Made by a program: the position numbers and the translations under genes
Notes under the pieces: model-generated
Database searches by the model: none
Seen by the model: the letters and a program-made list of their open reading frames with translations, nothing else
What the model was told of the DNA's origin: nothing
Part shown: one piece after another, positions 1 through 8,436 of the stretch
How the letters are laid out: every line of letters starts with the position of its first letter
Numbering within the stretch: position 1 is the stretch's first letter
Assembly: GCF_003015185.1 (NCBI RefSeq)
Contig: NZ_CP027860.1
Location: 5,115,001-5,179,000 of the forward strand
Length of the DNA: 64,000 nucleotides
Source of the DNA: Ahniella affigens
GTDB lineage: Bacteria > Pseudomonadota > Gammaproteobacteria > Xanthomonadales > Ahniellaceae
Reading direction: 5' to 3'

Positions 1-469
<469 letters not shown>

Positions 470-543
470 CATTGTGACCGACAGGCGTTGCGAAACTCGA
501 ATCACGAGCCATCGCCTTGGATGCGGCGGAGCGGCACCTTTAG

Positions 544-677
544 GGAGGGTCTGAATAAGTCCATCCTGGACTTTCAGACCCGCACCGAGTCCGGCACTCA
601 AGCCTGCCCCGGCGAAGGCCGGGGTCCGGACTCGGTGCCCCAGGATCAAGCACTTGCGTGCTTGATCCTGGGCGGGG
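544..677 (+). repeat. Truncated MITE-like element (IS5-related), left end
   Basis: It begins with GGAGGGTCTGAATAAGTC directly after TTAG, which is 17/18 identical to the terminal repeat of the IS5-family element at 45144. It then carries the body seen at 9378-9529, with GC-rich inverted repeats around 600-670. The right end is missing: the body stops near 677 and runs straight into the broken gene at 646-843, so a deletion probably removed the right half together with the 3' part of that gene. Confidence 0.7.
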
Positions 678-843
678 CATTGATGCCGGGCACCAGAATC
701 GGCAGCGCCGCGTTGCGTGCCGCTTCATTGCAACTGGCCGCGCTGCCGGTACCCACCGTTACGTTGTCAGCCATCACGGGAGGCTCGGCAACGGCGAACG
801 CGAGCAGCATTGAAAAAAGCGAGCGGACAACAAAGCGCATGCC
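646..843 (-). pseudogene. Truncated exported protein, N-terminal remnant
   Basis: From an ATG at 843 the frame reads a clear signal peptide (MRFVVRSLFSMLLAFAVA) followed by DNVTVGTGSAASCNEAA. This resembles the start of exported beta-helix proteins with a CSLREA-like N-terminus. After about 55 codons the frame enters the MITE-like repeat and stops, so nearly all of the mature protein is missing. I infer that the gene was truncated by a deletion ending in the repeat. The family assignment is tentative. Confidence 0.5.
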
Positions 844-972
844 AAGGCTCCGGAGCGGGGACGGGATGGCAGACGCTGGATCCTGCACCGACTTGACATT
901 ACAGACCCGCTTGACGCGAGCCACGCGGCCTACCCGTCGTCTTCGCGGCGATTTGGTTCCGCAAGCGACTGA

Positions 973-1518
973 CTACTGCATCGGCTCCGCCGCGCGCATG
1001 GTGGTGCAGCCGGCGTTGTTCTGCGCCGCAGGTGTTGGTTGAATCGCAGTGCGCTTCGGCTCGATTTTGCCACCCGGAATAATGATCTGCCTGCCCACGC
1101 CAAGGTAGGTGCCGGTCAGAACGTCTTGCCGGAATACCGTTGCGCTGAAAATCTCCTCACCGATCTTGTATCCCCAACCGTCATCGCCACATGGGCTGGC
1201 GTCGTTAGGTTCCGGCGTGTGGCGGTTGACGGGCCGGTAGAATGTTCGGATTTGCCGTTGCGCTGCAGGTCGGTCTGCCGTCTCGTTTGACCAATCCGGT
1301 TCGTCGTGAAACAGGAAGTCTCTCTTACCCGTATTGTCGATCATCCACACAGCGACCAGGTCGTCGGTGACGACAGTCTCCAGACACAAGGGCGCGCACA
1401 TTTTTTTGAGGCCCTCCTTGGACGTCTCGGCACGATCTGCAACCAGGTTGGTGGCTGAGGCGGGCATTGCTGCGGATGCAGCCAGCAGCATCATTCCGAA
1501 TAAAGTGATGACGCGCAT
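973..1518 (-). CDS. Exported hypothetical protein
   Basis: The chosen ATG at 1518 starts a 181-residue protein with a standard signal peptide (MRVITLFGMMLLAASAA, cleavage after PASA). The frame is open further upstream, but that part is not signal-like. The mature part has four cysteines, two in the motif CAPLC, and no domain I recognise. It lies 70 bp downstream of the hypothetical gene at 1589-2209 on the same strand and may be cotranscribed with it and the TIM-barrel gene. The function is unknown; periplasmic or secreted location is inferred from the signal peptide. Confidence 0.65.
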   Translation of the reverse strand: MRVITLFGMMLLAASAAMPASATNLVADRAETSKEGLKKMCAPLCLETVVTDDLVAVWMIDNTGKRDFLFHDEPDWSNETADRPAAQRQIRTFYRPVNRHTPEPNDASPCGDDGWGYKIGEEIFSATVFRQDVLTGTYLGVGRQIIIPGGKIEPKRTAIQPTPAAQNNAGCTTMRAAEPMQ

Positions 1519-1588
1519 GCCTCGGTACCTTGTCGCTTGAAGCGGTGGCCGGTGACCTTCGGGACAGTGGTTCCCGTTCGTAGTCGGT

Positions 1589-2209
1589 TCACTCGTGTTC
1601 CTCAAACTCGGGCTTCACGCCATCGAGCCATGGCCGGACCATGACACCAACAATTTCGACTGTGACTTGTTCCGATTGACGCCGGAACACGGCGTAGGGC
1701 GTGTATGTTTCGCAGTCGTCCATCTCCTGATGGCAATCCTCTTTGCAGAAGGCGGCAAACAGTGAGATGGGTTCACCATTCGAGTCCCAAGGAATCCGAT
1801 GGGTGAATTCGTGTTGCAGCAGTTCTTCGTCGATTTGGCTGGGCAGGTTGATCGTGTCGCGCGAGGGCGGAAAGGTTGTCGGTGTCTCAGGCGTTTTCGG
1901 GCCACCAAGCCATGGAAACCAAGCACGCCAGCCAGATCGGGCGGGCGGTGCCTGAACGGGGCCGTTGTAGCGCTCGAGTCGGGCGCGATAGCCCGCCTCG
2001 ACATTCGGTGTGTCCAATTCGGAGAAGATGAGATCATGATGCACCGCGTCTGTGGCCTCATCGCACCAGAATTGCGCGACAAGCAATGTGGCGGACTGCA
2101 ATGCAGGATACGCATCAAAAGCGCGCCGAACCGTTGGAACGATGTCGTCGTGAATGATCTGGTCGCGCAGTCTTGCGGCTTCAAGTGGCGTGTATTTTTT
2201 TGCAGTCAT
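1589..2209 (-). CDS. Hypothetical cytoplasmic protein
   Basis: This 206-residue protein has no signal peptide. It has a helical N-terminal half, a Pro-rich segment near residues 95-115 and an acidic C-terminus ending FEEHE. Its ATG overlaps the stop of the upstream TIM-barrel gene by 4 bp (ATGA at 2206-2209), which strongly supports the start and indicates translational coupling. No family is recognised. It may work on the same substrate as the epimerase-like neighbour, but nothing in the sequence shows this directly. Confidence 0.7.
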   Translation of the reverse strand: MTAKKYTPLEAARLRDQIIHDDIVPTVRRAFDAYPALQSATLLVAQFWCDEATDAVHHDLIFSELDTPNVEAGYRARLERYNGPVQAPPARSGWRAWFPWLGGPKTPETPTTFPPSRDTINLPSQIDEELLQHEFTHRIPWDSNGEPISLFAAFCKEDCHQEMDDCETYTPYAVFRRQSEQVTVEIVGVMVRPWLDGVKPEFEEHE

Positions 2210-2871
2210 GAGGACAACAGCTCCACTTGGGCACGACGTTCGATGTCTGACAGTTTGTGCATATAGGCTTCCAGGACCAGCGGAATGCTAGAGCCAGCGC
2301 GTTCCTTCGCCCAACCAAGTCCGAAGGTGTTGAGCGTGAGCGGCCGGTGCGAGTCGATGCGCCCTTCATTGTCCGAGACATGGAGTTCGCTGATGCCTGC
2401 ATACTGCTGCAAGCGCCGCCACGTTTTTTCCGACAGCACGCCAGCACGACGCTGGATGTGAATATGGGAAACGTCCACGGCCAGGCGCAAGCCCATGTCC
2501 ATGGCGCGCTCGACTTCGTCGCCACAACCTAACCGATAGCCGGGATACATGGTTTCGTAGATCGCGGGTCGCGAGTCATCGCGTATCGCCTCCCACCAAA
2601 CGGCGAAGGCCGGATCGCGCTCCGTGGGTGGATGCACGGAATCGGAGCTGACGCGACAGCGCCCCGAATCCTCCCAAACGCGTTGCTTCATAGCGCTCCA
2701 GGAAAACCCATGGTGCGTGCGGACCTGAATCCCGGCAAGCGCATCAACAAGCGCTGGATCGGGCACATTGCCAGGTGTGAGTTGAATGCCCGTGACACCG
2801 AGTGATTTCAGATCACGGCACGCTTGCACGGCCGGTCGCCCTTGCAAACAGCTCAGCGCCAGATACAGCAT
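2206..2871 (-). CDS. Xylose isomerase-like TIM-barrel protein
   Basis: This 221-residue protein resembles sugar-phosphate isomerase/epimerase (AP endonuclease 2 fold) proteins. Visible signs are LKSLGVTGIQLTPG at the first strand, LAVDVSHIHIQ in the middle, and HVSDNEGRIDSHRPL near residue 170. The last block matches the family's metal-binding H-x-D-N-x-G-x-x-D-x-H segment. At about 220 residues it is shorter than the usual 250-300, so the barrel may be minimal. It is first in a set with 1589-2209 (4-bp overlap). Substrate unknown. Confidence 0.7.
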   Translation of the reverse strand: MLYLALSCLQGRPAVQACRDLKSLGVTGIQLTPGNVPDPALVDALAGIQVRTHHGFSWSAMKQRVWEDSGRCRVSSDSVHPPTERDPAFAVWWEAIRDDSRPAIYETMYPGYRLGCGDEVERAMDMGLRLAVDVSHIHIQRRAGVLSEKTWRRLQQYAGISELHVSDNEGRIDSHRPLTLNTFGLGWAKERAGSSIPLVLEAYMHKLSDIERRAQVELLSS

Positions 2872-3286
2872 GCGAGTAGAGAAACGCTCATGGATATGGA
2901 TAGCGAGAGTATATCGTCAAACAAGAGCGGCACACTTCGGGCGTGATCCCGGCCAAGGCCATGCTTTCTGATGTGCGCGGTCCCCTGCCCTTGCTACCCC
3001 GCCCGGTGATTTCCGAATGTTGGCACGGAGCTCTCGGGGCCCTTGGGCTCCCAAGGCTTGTCTTGCGGAAGTTCCTGAGGCTTTGCTACCTCAGGAGGCT
3101 CACTTTTTTAGACGATTTCGTGGCGCAGGTTTTCTGAGGTTTGTGGCTTCCTTGGCTTCGGTCTGGCTTACCGACCACAATCCTGCAGGATATTGCTCTG
3201 AGACCGCTCAGTGACACAGGTTCCCTCGGCTTGGTGCTCGGTCTACTGGGGGTCCTAGATCCCCCTGACTTATTGGTGTCTCCGAT
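2872..3286. other. Intergenic stretch with B-type repeat remnants
   Basis: No convincing gene. The segment holds degenerate copies of the B repeat, with TTTTCTGAGG near 3130, GCTCTGAGACCGCTCAG near 3194 and a decayed GGGTGTC-like end. Short self-complementary stretches (e.g. CTCGGGGCCCTTGGGCTCC near 3035) suggest hairpins between the two minus-strand units. Confidence 0.4.
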
Positions 3287-4315
3287 CTAGTGTGCGCCGA
3301 TCTCCGGTTGCATGCCGCTTCGCGCAGTCCATTCGGTCTCAAGTTGCCGAGCGAGTGCGCTATCCCTACCCGCATCCTTGAAGAATTCTATGGCGTGCGA
3401 GGTGACCGCTGAGCGTTCCTTTCGAAGTAGTTCGTGAAACCGCGCCTGCGCCGCTGCGCGTGCCTCCTCAGATGCTGAAGCTTCGCCCTTTCCCCGTAGC
3501 GCTACAGCGAGCAGCGCGAGGGCCTCAGGCTCACGACTGATGTGCAGCAAGCTTTGGAGCCGCGTTGCCGCGCGCGCATAATCGCCGCGAGCAACCTCCA
3601 ACTCGGCTTTGTGTATGCCGGCCGGGACAAAGCTTGGCAACAGGGCGATCGCCTCATCATAGAAATGTTCGCCCCGCTCAGGGTCACCACCTGCGCCGGG
3701 CTCAGCCCAAAGGCGCCCACGCGAAAACGCAATCCAGGCATACGGGAACGGATGCGTGGTGCGGAGTCGTGAGCGGGCTTCTTCATAGGCTGCATCGGCC
3801 TCCTCCCATCGCTCAAGTGCCGCGTATGCAGTGGCCAACGTGCAGTAGGTGGCGACATCGTGAGTAGATGCCGCACGGTGCTCAAGCTCCGATAGAACCC
3901 GCTGGGCACCACCGGTCGCGACCTCCAATGCGGCGCGTAGGAGCCAGAATCGCGCTTCCGTTGCTACGCGCGCAGCCATGCCATCAAGCAGGCGTCTGGC
4001 GTCGCGGAACTCGTGTGCGGCGAGTTGTACTCGGACAGCGAGCACAGCGTGTTCATTACCTTGGGCTTTTGGCAGCCACGCCCGCGCTGCGTGCAAGGCC
4101 TCGTAGTCACCGAGGTAGCGCGCGCGCTCCAACAGCAGGGCGACGCGGCGCTCGGGCGAATCTGACTGTCGCAGGTCATGGTCCAGGTTCTCCATGGCAA
4201 TCACGCCGGCAGTGGGAATGAGCGTTTGTGCCCTGGCAAATTCGCTCGCGAGGCCGAGGCCGAGGCTTGAGGCGAGTATCACGCTAAGCGTCATTGATGA
4301 AAGCCGAGTCGCCAT
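3287..4315 (-). CDS. Exported tetratricopeptide-repeat protein
   Basis: The protein has about 342 residues with a signal peptide (MTLSVILASSLGLGLASEF, cleavage after ARA). The rest is alpha-helical with TPR-like pairs, for example DVATYCTLATAYAALERW followed by EEADAAYEEA and, later, KAELEVARGDYARAATRL. It is the last gene of a minus-strand operon; the upstream stop TAA at 4319 directly abuts GTG-ATG. I chose the ATG at 4315, though GTG at 4318 is possible. TPR proteins of this kind are usually periplasmic scaffolds. In many bacteria a TPR gene follows a DUF4331 gene, but its role is not established. Confidence 0.8.
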   Translation of the reverse strand: MATRLSSMTLSVILASSLGLGLASEFARAQTLIPTAGVIAMENLDHDLRQSDSPERRVALLLERARYLGDYEALHAARAWLPKAQGNEHAVLAVRVQLAAHEFRDARRLLDGMAARVATEARFWLLRAALEVATGGAQRVLSELEHRAASTHDVATYCTLATAYAALERWEEADAAYEEARSRLRTTHPFPYAWIAFSRGRLWAEPGAGGDPERGEHFYDEAIALLPSFVPAGIHKAELEVARGDYARAATRLQSLLHISREPEALALLAVALRGKGEASASEEARAAAQARFHELLRKERSAVTSHAIEFFKDAGRDSALARQLETEWTARSGMQPEIGAH

Positions 4316-4318
4316 CAC

Positions 4319-5503
4319 TTAGGGCTTTGCCAGAAATGGGAAGCGAGTCGATGATGGCATCGGCGCGTCTTGACTGACGCCATCGCTGAAATCGGACGTA
4401 TTGCCATGAATCAGCAGCGATCGGAATGCATCAATGGTGTCGATACTCGGTGTTCTGCCGCCGCAATCATGAAACTTCTGACTGTGCCCCAGTTCGACTG
4501 CGAACGCGTGCTCACACCGTCCAAACCGACTGTCGATCCAAAGCCGATCGTCTGCGAGCAACGCTGCCAGTCTGGCATAACGGTCGGCGCCCGTTGACGC
4601 GTCGGCGAGCCACTGATTGCCGCAATGTCCGTCGAACGCGTCGTAGCGGGCCAGCCCGCGGGCGATTTCTGCCGTGAAGCCAGGCCATTCTTTCGGTGCT
4701 GCACGATTATATTGTTCCTTGAGTTGGTCGACGTCGATCTCAGCATTCAAGAGTCCGAGCAAGGCATTTCCAGTCAAGGTGCGTCCGACTCGGTCTACCT
4801 GAACCAACGTGTCAGCTTCGCCATTCGCAGTGGTTGCATGGGTACTCGCCCAAATCGACAACAGTGGCCCACCCTGATTGATCGACTTGACGCTCACTGA
4901 GAGGATCAACGCACTGACCGACCAACCGCTCAGGAAGTTCTGTGCCGGACCGCCATCCGTTTGTCGCCAGAGCGCCTTGATCTCGGACGCCGTATCGGCT
5001 CCGAATTGCGGACAGCCGGCGTCATCCATGGTGGCGCTCGCGAGTGCCATCGCCGCCACATCGTATGCTTGTCGTGTGCCGCGCACATTGTTGAAGAAGG
5101 GGTCATCGCGGAGCCCGGCGAAGACGTGGAACTGCCGATGCTGGCTCCACAGACCTTTGTTGCCAGAGGCGTCACCTGCTGCCACGTCGTTACCCATCGC
5201 GCAACGAACGCGCGCTTGTTGGTCAAATCGGCAGTCGATGGTGACCTCGGCTTGACTGCCGTGCAGATCGCGACTGCTGCCGACGTGAAGCGAATAGAGA
5301 ATGGTGTCGGAGAACCGTTTGCCACTGATATCCATCACCAGGTTCAGCTCACCACGATCAGGAGACATCCATCCGTACAGGTCGGCAATGTCGGCAGCAG
5401 GATCCGCCGTCACCGTTGGGCTGTCGAGATGGTCGGAGGCCGATAGGGTGTTGCTGCAACCGGCCAACACGCATGCAAGCACAAGGCTTTGAATCTGGTT
5501 CAT
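4319..5503 (-). CDS. DUF4331-family lipoprotein
   Basis: This protein of about 394 residues has a lipobox (VLACVLAGC) near residue 16. It then has SDHLDSPTVTADPAADIADLY, the N-terminal signature of DUF4331 (S-x-H-x-(D/E)-x-P, then DPxAD-x-x-D-x-Y). The ATG at 5503 overlaps the stop of the hydrolase by 4 bp; another ATG at 5512 adds three residues. It should be anchored in the envelope by a lipidated Cys. The family's biochemical role is not known. The gene sits between an alpha/beta hydrolase and a TPR protein in a tightly packed operon. Confidence 0.85.
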   Translation of the reverse strand: MNQIQSLVLACVLAGCSNTLSASDHLDSPTVTADPAADIADLYGWMSPDRGELNLVMDISGKRFSDTILYSLHVGSSRDLHGSQAEVTIDCRFDQQARVRCAMGNDVAAGDASGNKGLWSQHRQFHVFAGLRDDPFFNNVRGTRQAYDVAAMALASATMDDAGCPQFGADTASEIKALWRQTDGGPAQNFLSGWSVSALILSVSVKSINQGGPLLSIWASTHATTANGEADTLVQVDRVGRTLTGNALLGLLNAEIDVDQLKEQYNRAAPKEWPGFTAEIARGLARYDAFDGHCGNQWLADASTGADRYARLAALLADDRLWIDSRFGRCEHAFAVELGHSQKFHDCGGRTPSIDTIDAFRSLLIHGNTSDFSDGVSQDAPMPSSTRFPFLAKP

Positions 5504-6471
5504 TGTTGCCATAGCCAGCGAGCCTCCTCGGCGATGATGTCGGGATATTCTTCGGGCCAGAACAGCTTTGCGCCTTCCAGGCGCCGGACGCGCTTCACTG
5601 CGCCGACGGTGGCCGCCAGATAGTCAGGGCTTGTCTTCGCAAAGATCGTGTCTGCCATGCCCCACACGATGCTGACCGGCACCTTGTTCTGCTGCAGTCT
5701 TGGAGTAATCCCGGCCAAGACATTGACCTCAAGTCCTATCGCATATTGGTGGATCGCGGCACGTTTCTTGGCATCCGCACAGACGGGTGTGAAGTAGCAG
5801 TTGATCGCGTCGTCGCTTGGCTGGTCTGGCAAGCTGTAGCACATACCACCGATTCCGTTCGCTGAGCGCGCCAAAGTCTTGTCAGCGAGCCAGGGCGCCA
5901 GCCATTCGTTAGCAAATGTTCCTTGCTTGGCAAGTTCAATGACGGGCAGTAGTGCCGCTGGCGGGCTGTCAGTTTCTACGTCGCCATTGGTGAGCAGTAG
6001 GCTTCGCACATGACGCGGTTTTTGTGCCAACAACAACTGCGCGATCGCTGCACCGGAGTCGTTCGCGATCAAGTGGAACTGATCGATTTTCAACACGGCT
6101 AGCAGATAGTCCAGCATCTCAAGCTGTCCATGCGGACTGAGATCGGCGCCTTCGGCAACTCGGGTGTAGCCGAGCCCCAGAAAGTCTGGGGCAATGCAGC
6201 GATGGGTACCGCACAGTCGCGCGATCGCACCCCGCCATTGAAAACTGTTGAGCGGGAAACCGTGAAGGAACAGCACGACCGGCCCGTCTCCGCGATCCAG
6301 ATAGCTGATCTCGCCCATCGGCGTTGCCTGAACGCGCCGCGCCTGATGGAACTGCTCGAGGTTCAAGGCCAGCCCACTGGGCTCTCGCGGCCGCGATCGC
6401 GTCGTGATGCAAGCACTGAGCGGCGTGCAGGCGAGCGCGACTCCGCCTTTGAGTAGACTCCTACGATTCAT
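5500..6471 (-). CDS. Tat-exported alpha/beta hydrolase, dehalogenase/epoxide-hydrolase type
   Basis: This 323-residue protein has a twin-arginine signal (MNRRSLLKGG) running into a lipobox-like LSAC. Downstream are the oxyanion segment FLHGFP (about residue 70) and a nucleophile elbow A-N-D-S-G, which places Asp in the nucleophile position as in haloalkane dehalogenases and epoxide hydrolases. The lid domain follows, and WGMADTIF carries the acid-strand Asp. The expected G-A-G-H-F catalytic-His site reads GAKLFWPEE, so His appears replaced by Leu. The enzyme is therefore atypical or has its His elsewhere. It is cotranscribed with the small Cys-rich gene upstream and DUF4331 downstream. Confidence 0.8.
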   Translation of the reverse strand: MNRRSLLKGGVALACTPLSACITTRSRPREPSGLALNLEQFHQARRVQATPMGEISYLDRGDGPVVLFLHGFPLNSFQWRGAIARLCGTHRCIAPDFLGLGYTRVAEGADLSPHGQLEMLDYLLAVLKIDQFHLIANDSGAAIAQLLLAQKPRHVRSLLLTNGDVETDSPPAALLPVIELAKQGTFANEWLAPWLADKTLARSANGIGGMCYSLPDQPSDDAINCYFTPVCADAKKRAAIHQYAIGLEVNVLAGITPRLQQNKVPVSIVWGMADTIFAKTSPDYLAATVGAVKRVRRLEGAKLFWPEEYPDIIAEEARWLWQQ

Positions 6472-6493
6472 CGTCTATGGCCTCGGCACTTGT

Positions 6494-6649
6494 TCACTGA
6501 GATCCGGGGCTGGTGGCAACGTGCGCCTCCTTCAGTTTCCGTGCGCAGTCGTCGCAGCACACTTCCACGGTCTTGCCGCCAATTTTGATCTGGAATGCGT
6601 TGTCGTCGAGCTCGCAGTCGCAGGCCGCACAAGTCTTGGCTTCGCTCAT
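6494..6649 (-). CDS. Small Cys-rich metal-binding protein (TRASH/YHS-like)
   Basis: This gene encodes only 51 residues. It begins MSEAKTCAACDCELDD and continues with the pattern F-x-I-K-I-G-G-K-T-V-E-V-C-C-D-D-C-A, that is a C-x2-C-x-C set and a C-C-x2-C set. This spacing is typical of small TRASH/YHS-like zinc or heavy-metal-binding modules. A GGAG ribosome-binding site lies about 9 nt before the ATG. It is followed 22 bp later by the hydrolase gene and is the probable first gene of the operon 6649-3287. The ligand is inferred, not shown. Confidence 0.75.
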   Translation of the reverse strand: MSEAKTCAACDCELDDNAFQIKIGGKTVEVCCDDCARKLKEAHVATSPGSQ

Positions 6650-6729
6650 GTCACTGATCTCCATTCAACCCGCTATTGGGCGAAATCAGTATCCCGGTGC
6701 AGGCGGTTGGCCGCTATCAGAATATTTAG

Positions 6730-6802
6730 GGAGGATCAGAATCAGTCCGTCCTGAGCTTTCCGACCCATGCCCATGTCGCTATTGCCTTGGCCGGATGCT
6801 CG
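6730..6802 (+). repeat. Decayed MITE-like left end
   Basis: TTTAG followed by GGAGGATCAGAATCAGTCC matches the MITE terminus with several substitutions, and the next 20 bp also match. The body is then unrelated. A younger element (6807-6981) is inserted immediately downstream, so this looks like an older copy that decayed. Confidence 0.5.
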
Positions 6803-6806
6803 CTAA

Positions 6807-6981
6807 GGAGCCTCTGAACGAGTTCAGAGGCGATGCGGGCCAGGGATGGCCCGCCCAGAATCAAACACGCAAGTGGTTGATTCTGGAGCACTGAGTCCGG
6901 ACCCCGGCCTTCGCCGGGGCAGGCTATGTGCCGGACTCAGTGCGGGTCTGAAAGTCCAGGATGGACTTATTCAGACCCTCC
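6807..6981 (-). repeat. Complete MITE-like element, IS5-related
   Basis: The 175-bp element is flanked by CTAA on both sides (6803-6806 and 6982-6985). One end reads GGAGCCTCTGAACGAG; the other, read inward on the minus strand, is GGAGGGTCTGAATAAGTC, nearly the terminal repeat of the IS at 45144-46366. It has no coding capacity, and GC-rich inverted repeats fill its centre. The right-hand target duplication contains the TAG stop codon of the AraC-type gene, so the insertion sits exactly at the end of that gene without changing its protein. Confidence 0.75.
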
Positions 6982-7812
6982 CTAACGGCGCACGGCAGAA
7001 TCGCGGAATTCCGATGGCGTGCGACCGTAGAGTTGCACAAACGCAGCACTGAAGTGGCTGTGGCTTGAAAATCCCAGTTCGTTGCTGATCGCGGTCAAGT
7101 CGTCGACCGTTGCGATCAAATCCAGAGCCCGCGCAAGCCGCAGCCGCAGGTGGTATCGATACAGTGGGATCCGTTCGACTTGCTGAAACACTTGAGTGAG
7201 GTATACCGGCGACACACACATGGCCGCGCCGATCTCAGCTAACGACCAGCGCTTCGATAGGTCGCTGGCCAGCACGAGCTTTGTGCGATCGACCAGATTG
7301 CGTCGGCTTCGGGTCGCGTCAACGGCCAAGGAGGTCGCCGGCCCCAATGCGCGATGGACCAGTGTGAGTGAAAGACTCTCGGCTTCCAGGGGCTCGGCGA
7401 TCTGCTCTTTCAGACTATGGCGCAATAGCGATACGAGCACCTGTGTCCGCGGATCGATGCGCAGTCGCGGAATGCTGAAGTTCATCGAGTCTTGAACGCA
7501 TAGGTTCCTTGGCACCAGTTCCTGAAGCATCATCGGGGCGATCTGTAGCCAGAGCGTTCCGTCGCCGCCGGCGATCGGATGGCTGAAGCGGGTTGCTTCG
7601 TTTGGATTCTGAAACAACACTTGCCCCGCCTCAGCCACGACCGGGTCGTCGCCACAGTGACGCACATACATTCCCCGATACGGGAATAAGAACGCCGGTT
7701 CTGGGCTTGTGGGTTCCTGATGCGGCGCGCTGCCGTCACATTGCAAGTCGCAGACAACCACTGTTGCCGTTCGAAGTAGTTCCTCGCAGTGAAAGTGCGG
7801 CGCTGCGGACAT
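6982..7812 (-). CDS. AraC-family transcriptional regulator
   Basis: I chose the ATG at 7812 (MSAAPHFHCEELL); upstream sequence in frame is not protein-like. The 276-residue protein has an N-terminal cupin-like sensing domain (FLFPYRGMYVRHCG, AGQVLFQNP) and a C-terminal double helix-turn-helix of about 100 residues. The latter has WSLAEIGAAMCVSPVYLTQV and the diagnostic ISNELGFSSHSHFSAAF. A damaged paralogue that has lost the DNA-binding half lies at 12045-12590. The stop codon lies in the target duplication of a MITE. Regulated genes and ligand are unknown. Confidence 0.9.
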   Translation of the reverse strand: MSAAPHFHCEELLRTATVVVCDLQCDGSAPHQEPTSPEPAFLFPYRGMYVRHCGDDPVVAEAGQVLFQNPNEATRFSHPIAGGDGTLWLQIAPMMLQELVPRNLCVQDSMNFSIPRLRIDPRTQVLVSLLRHSLKEQIAEPLEAESLSLTLVHRALGPATSLAVDATRSRRNLVDRTKLVLASDLSKRWSLAEIGAAMCVSPVYLTQVFQQVERIPLYRYHLRLRLARALDLIATVDDLTAISNELGFSSHSHFSAAFVQLYGRTPSEFRDSAVRR

Positions 7813-8436
7813 CTTCTCAGGCCAATCAAGTGGGAGGCGTCGATGATACCCGGGCCGTGCGAGCGACGTGCCGGTTAAGCCCGCGCGAGCGCCAGGAACC
7901 GACCCTTGCTCCGATGTCGGCGGGCAGAATATGCGCGTGTTGATCGCCCACGATGCTTGACATCTCGTGCCGTCTCCCGAGAATGACTTGAATGAGATTT
8001 GGAAGCATTTCGTACCGAGGCAAGGCACGAGGACGAGACGTAGTGGTGAATGCGGCAACGACGCGCAACGCAGCATTGGCTTGATCGGCGAAAAATCTAT
8101 TCGAGTCATTTGCCGCACACGACGTTGGCAAGCCCCGGCCACACCGAGCGGGCACACATGATGTTGCTCGGAGACGCTTTAGTCACGCCGACGGCATCCA
8201 TATCTCGATCGAATGCCTCTCGACTAGTCTGGGGCGTCCACCGATGTTCTTGCTTCCAGTTTTGGTCCTAAGCCACACCACGCTAGCGGAAGCTCAGTGC
8301 TTTGATGCGGGCCGGTGGCGCGGTTTTCCTGGCACTTATGGGCGTCCTAGCTCCCCCACGAAAAGAAACGTGACGACCATCGTAGCCGAAACCACCGCTG
8401 GTAATCTGGACGCTTAGCAGGGGAGTTGGCGTAGCC
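7813..8436. other. Intergenic, no gene seen
   Basis: Open frames here are short and not protein-like on either strand. Near 8316-8355 there is a B-repeat end (GGCGCGGTTTTCCTGG followed by TTATGGGCGTC). The stretch separates divergent genes, so promoters of both the AraC gene and the exported protein at 8437 should lie here, but I could not assign -10/-35 boxes with confidence. Confidence 0.35.
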
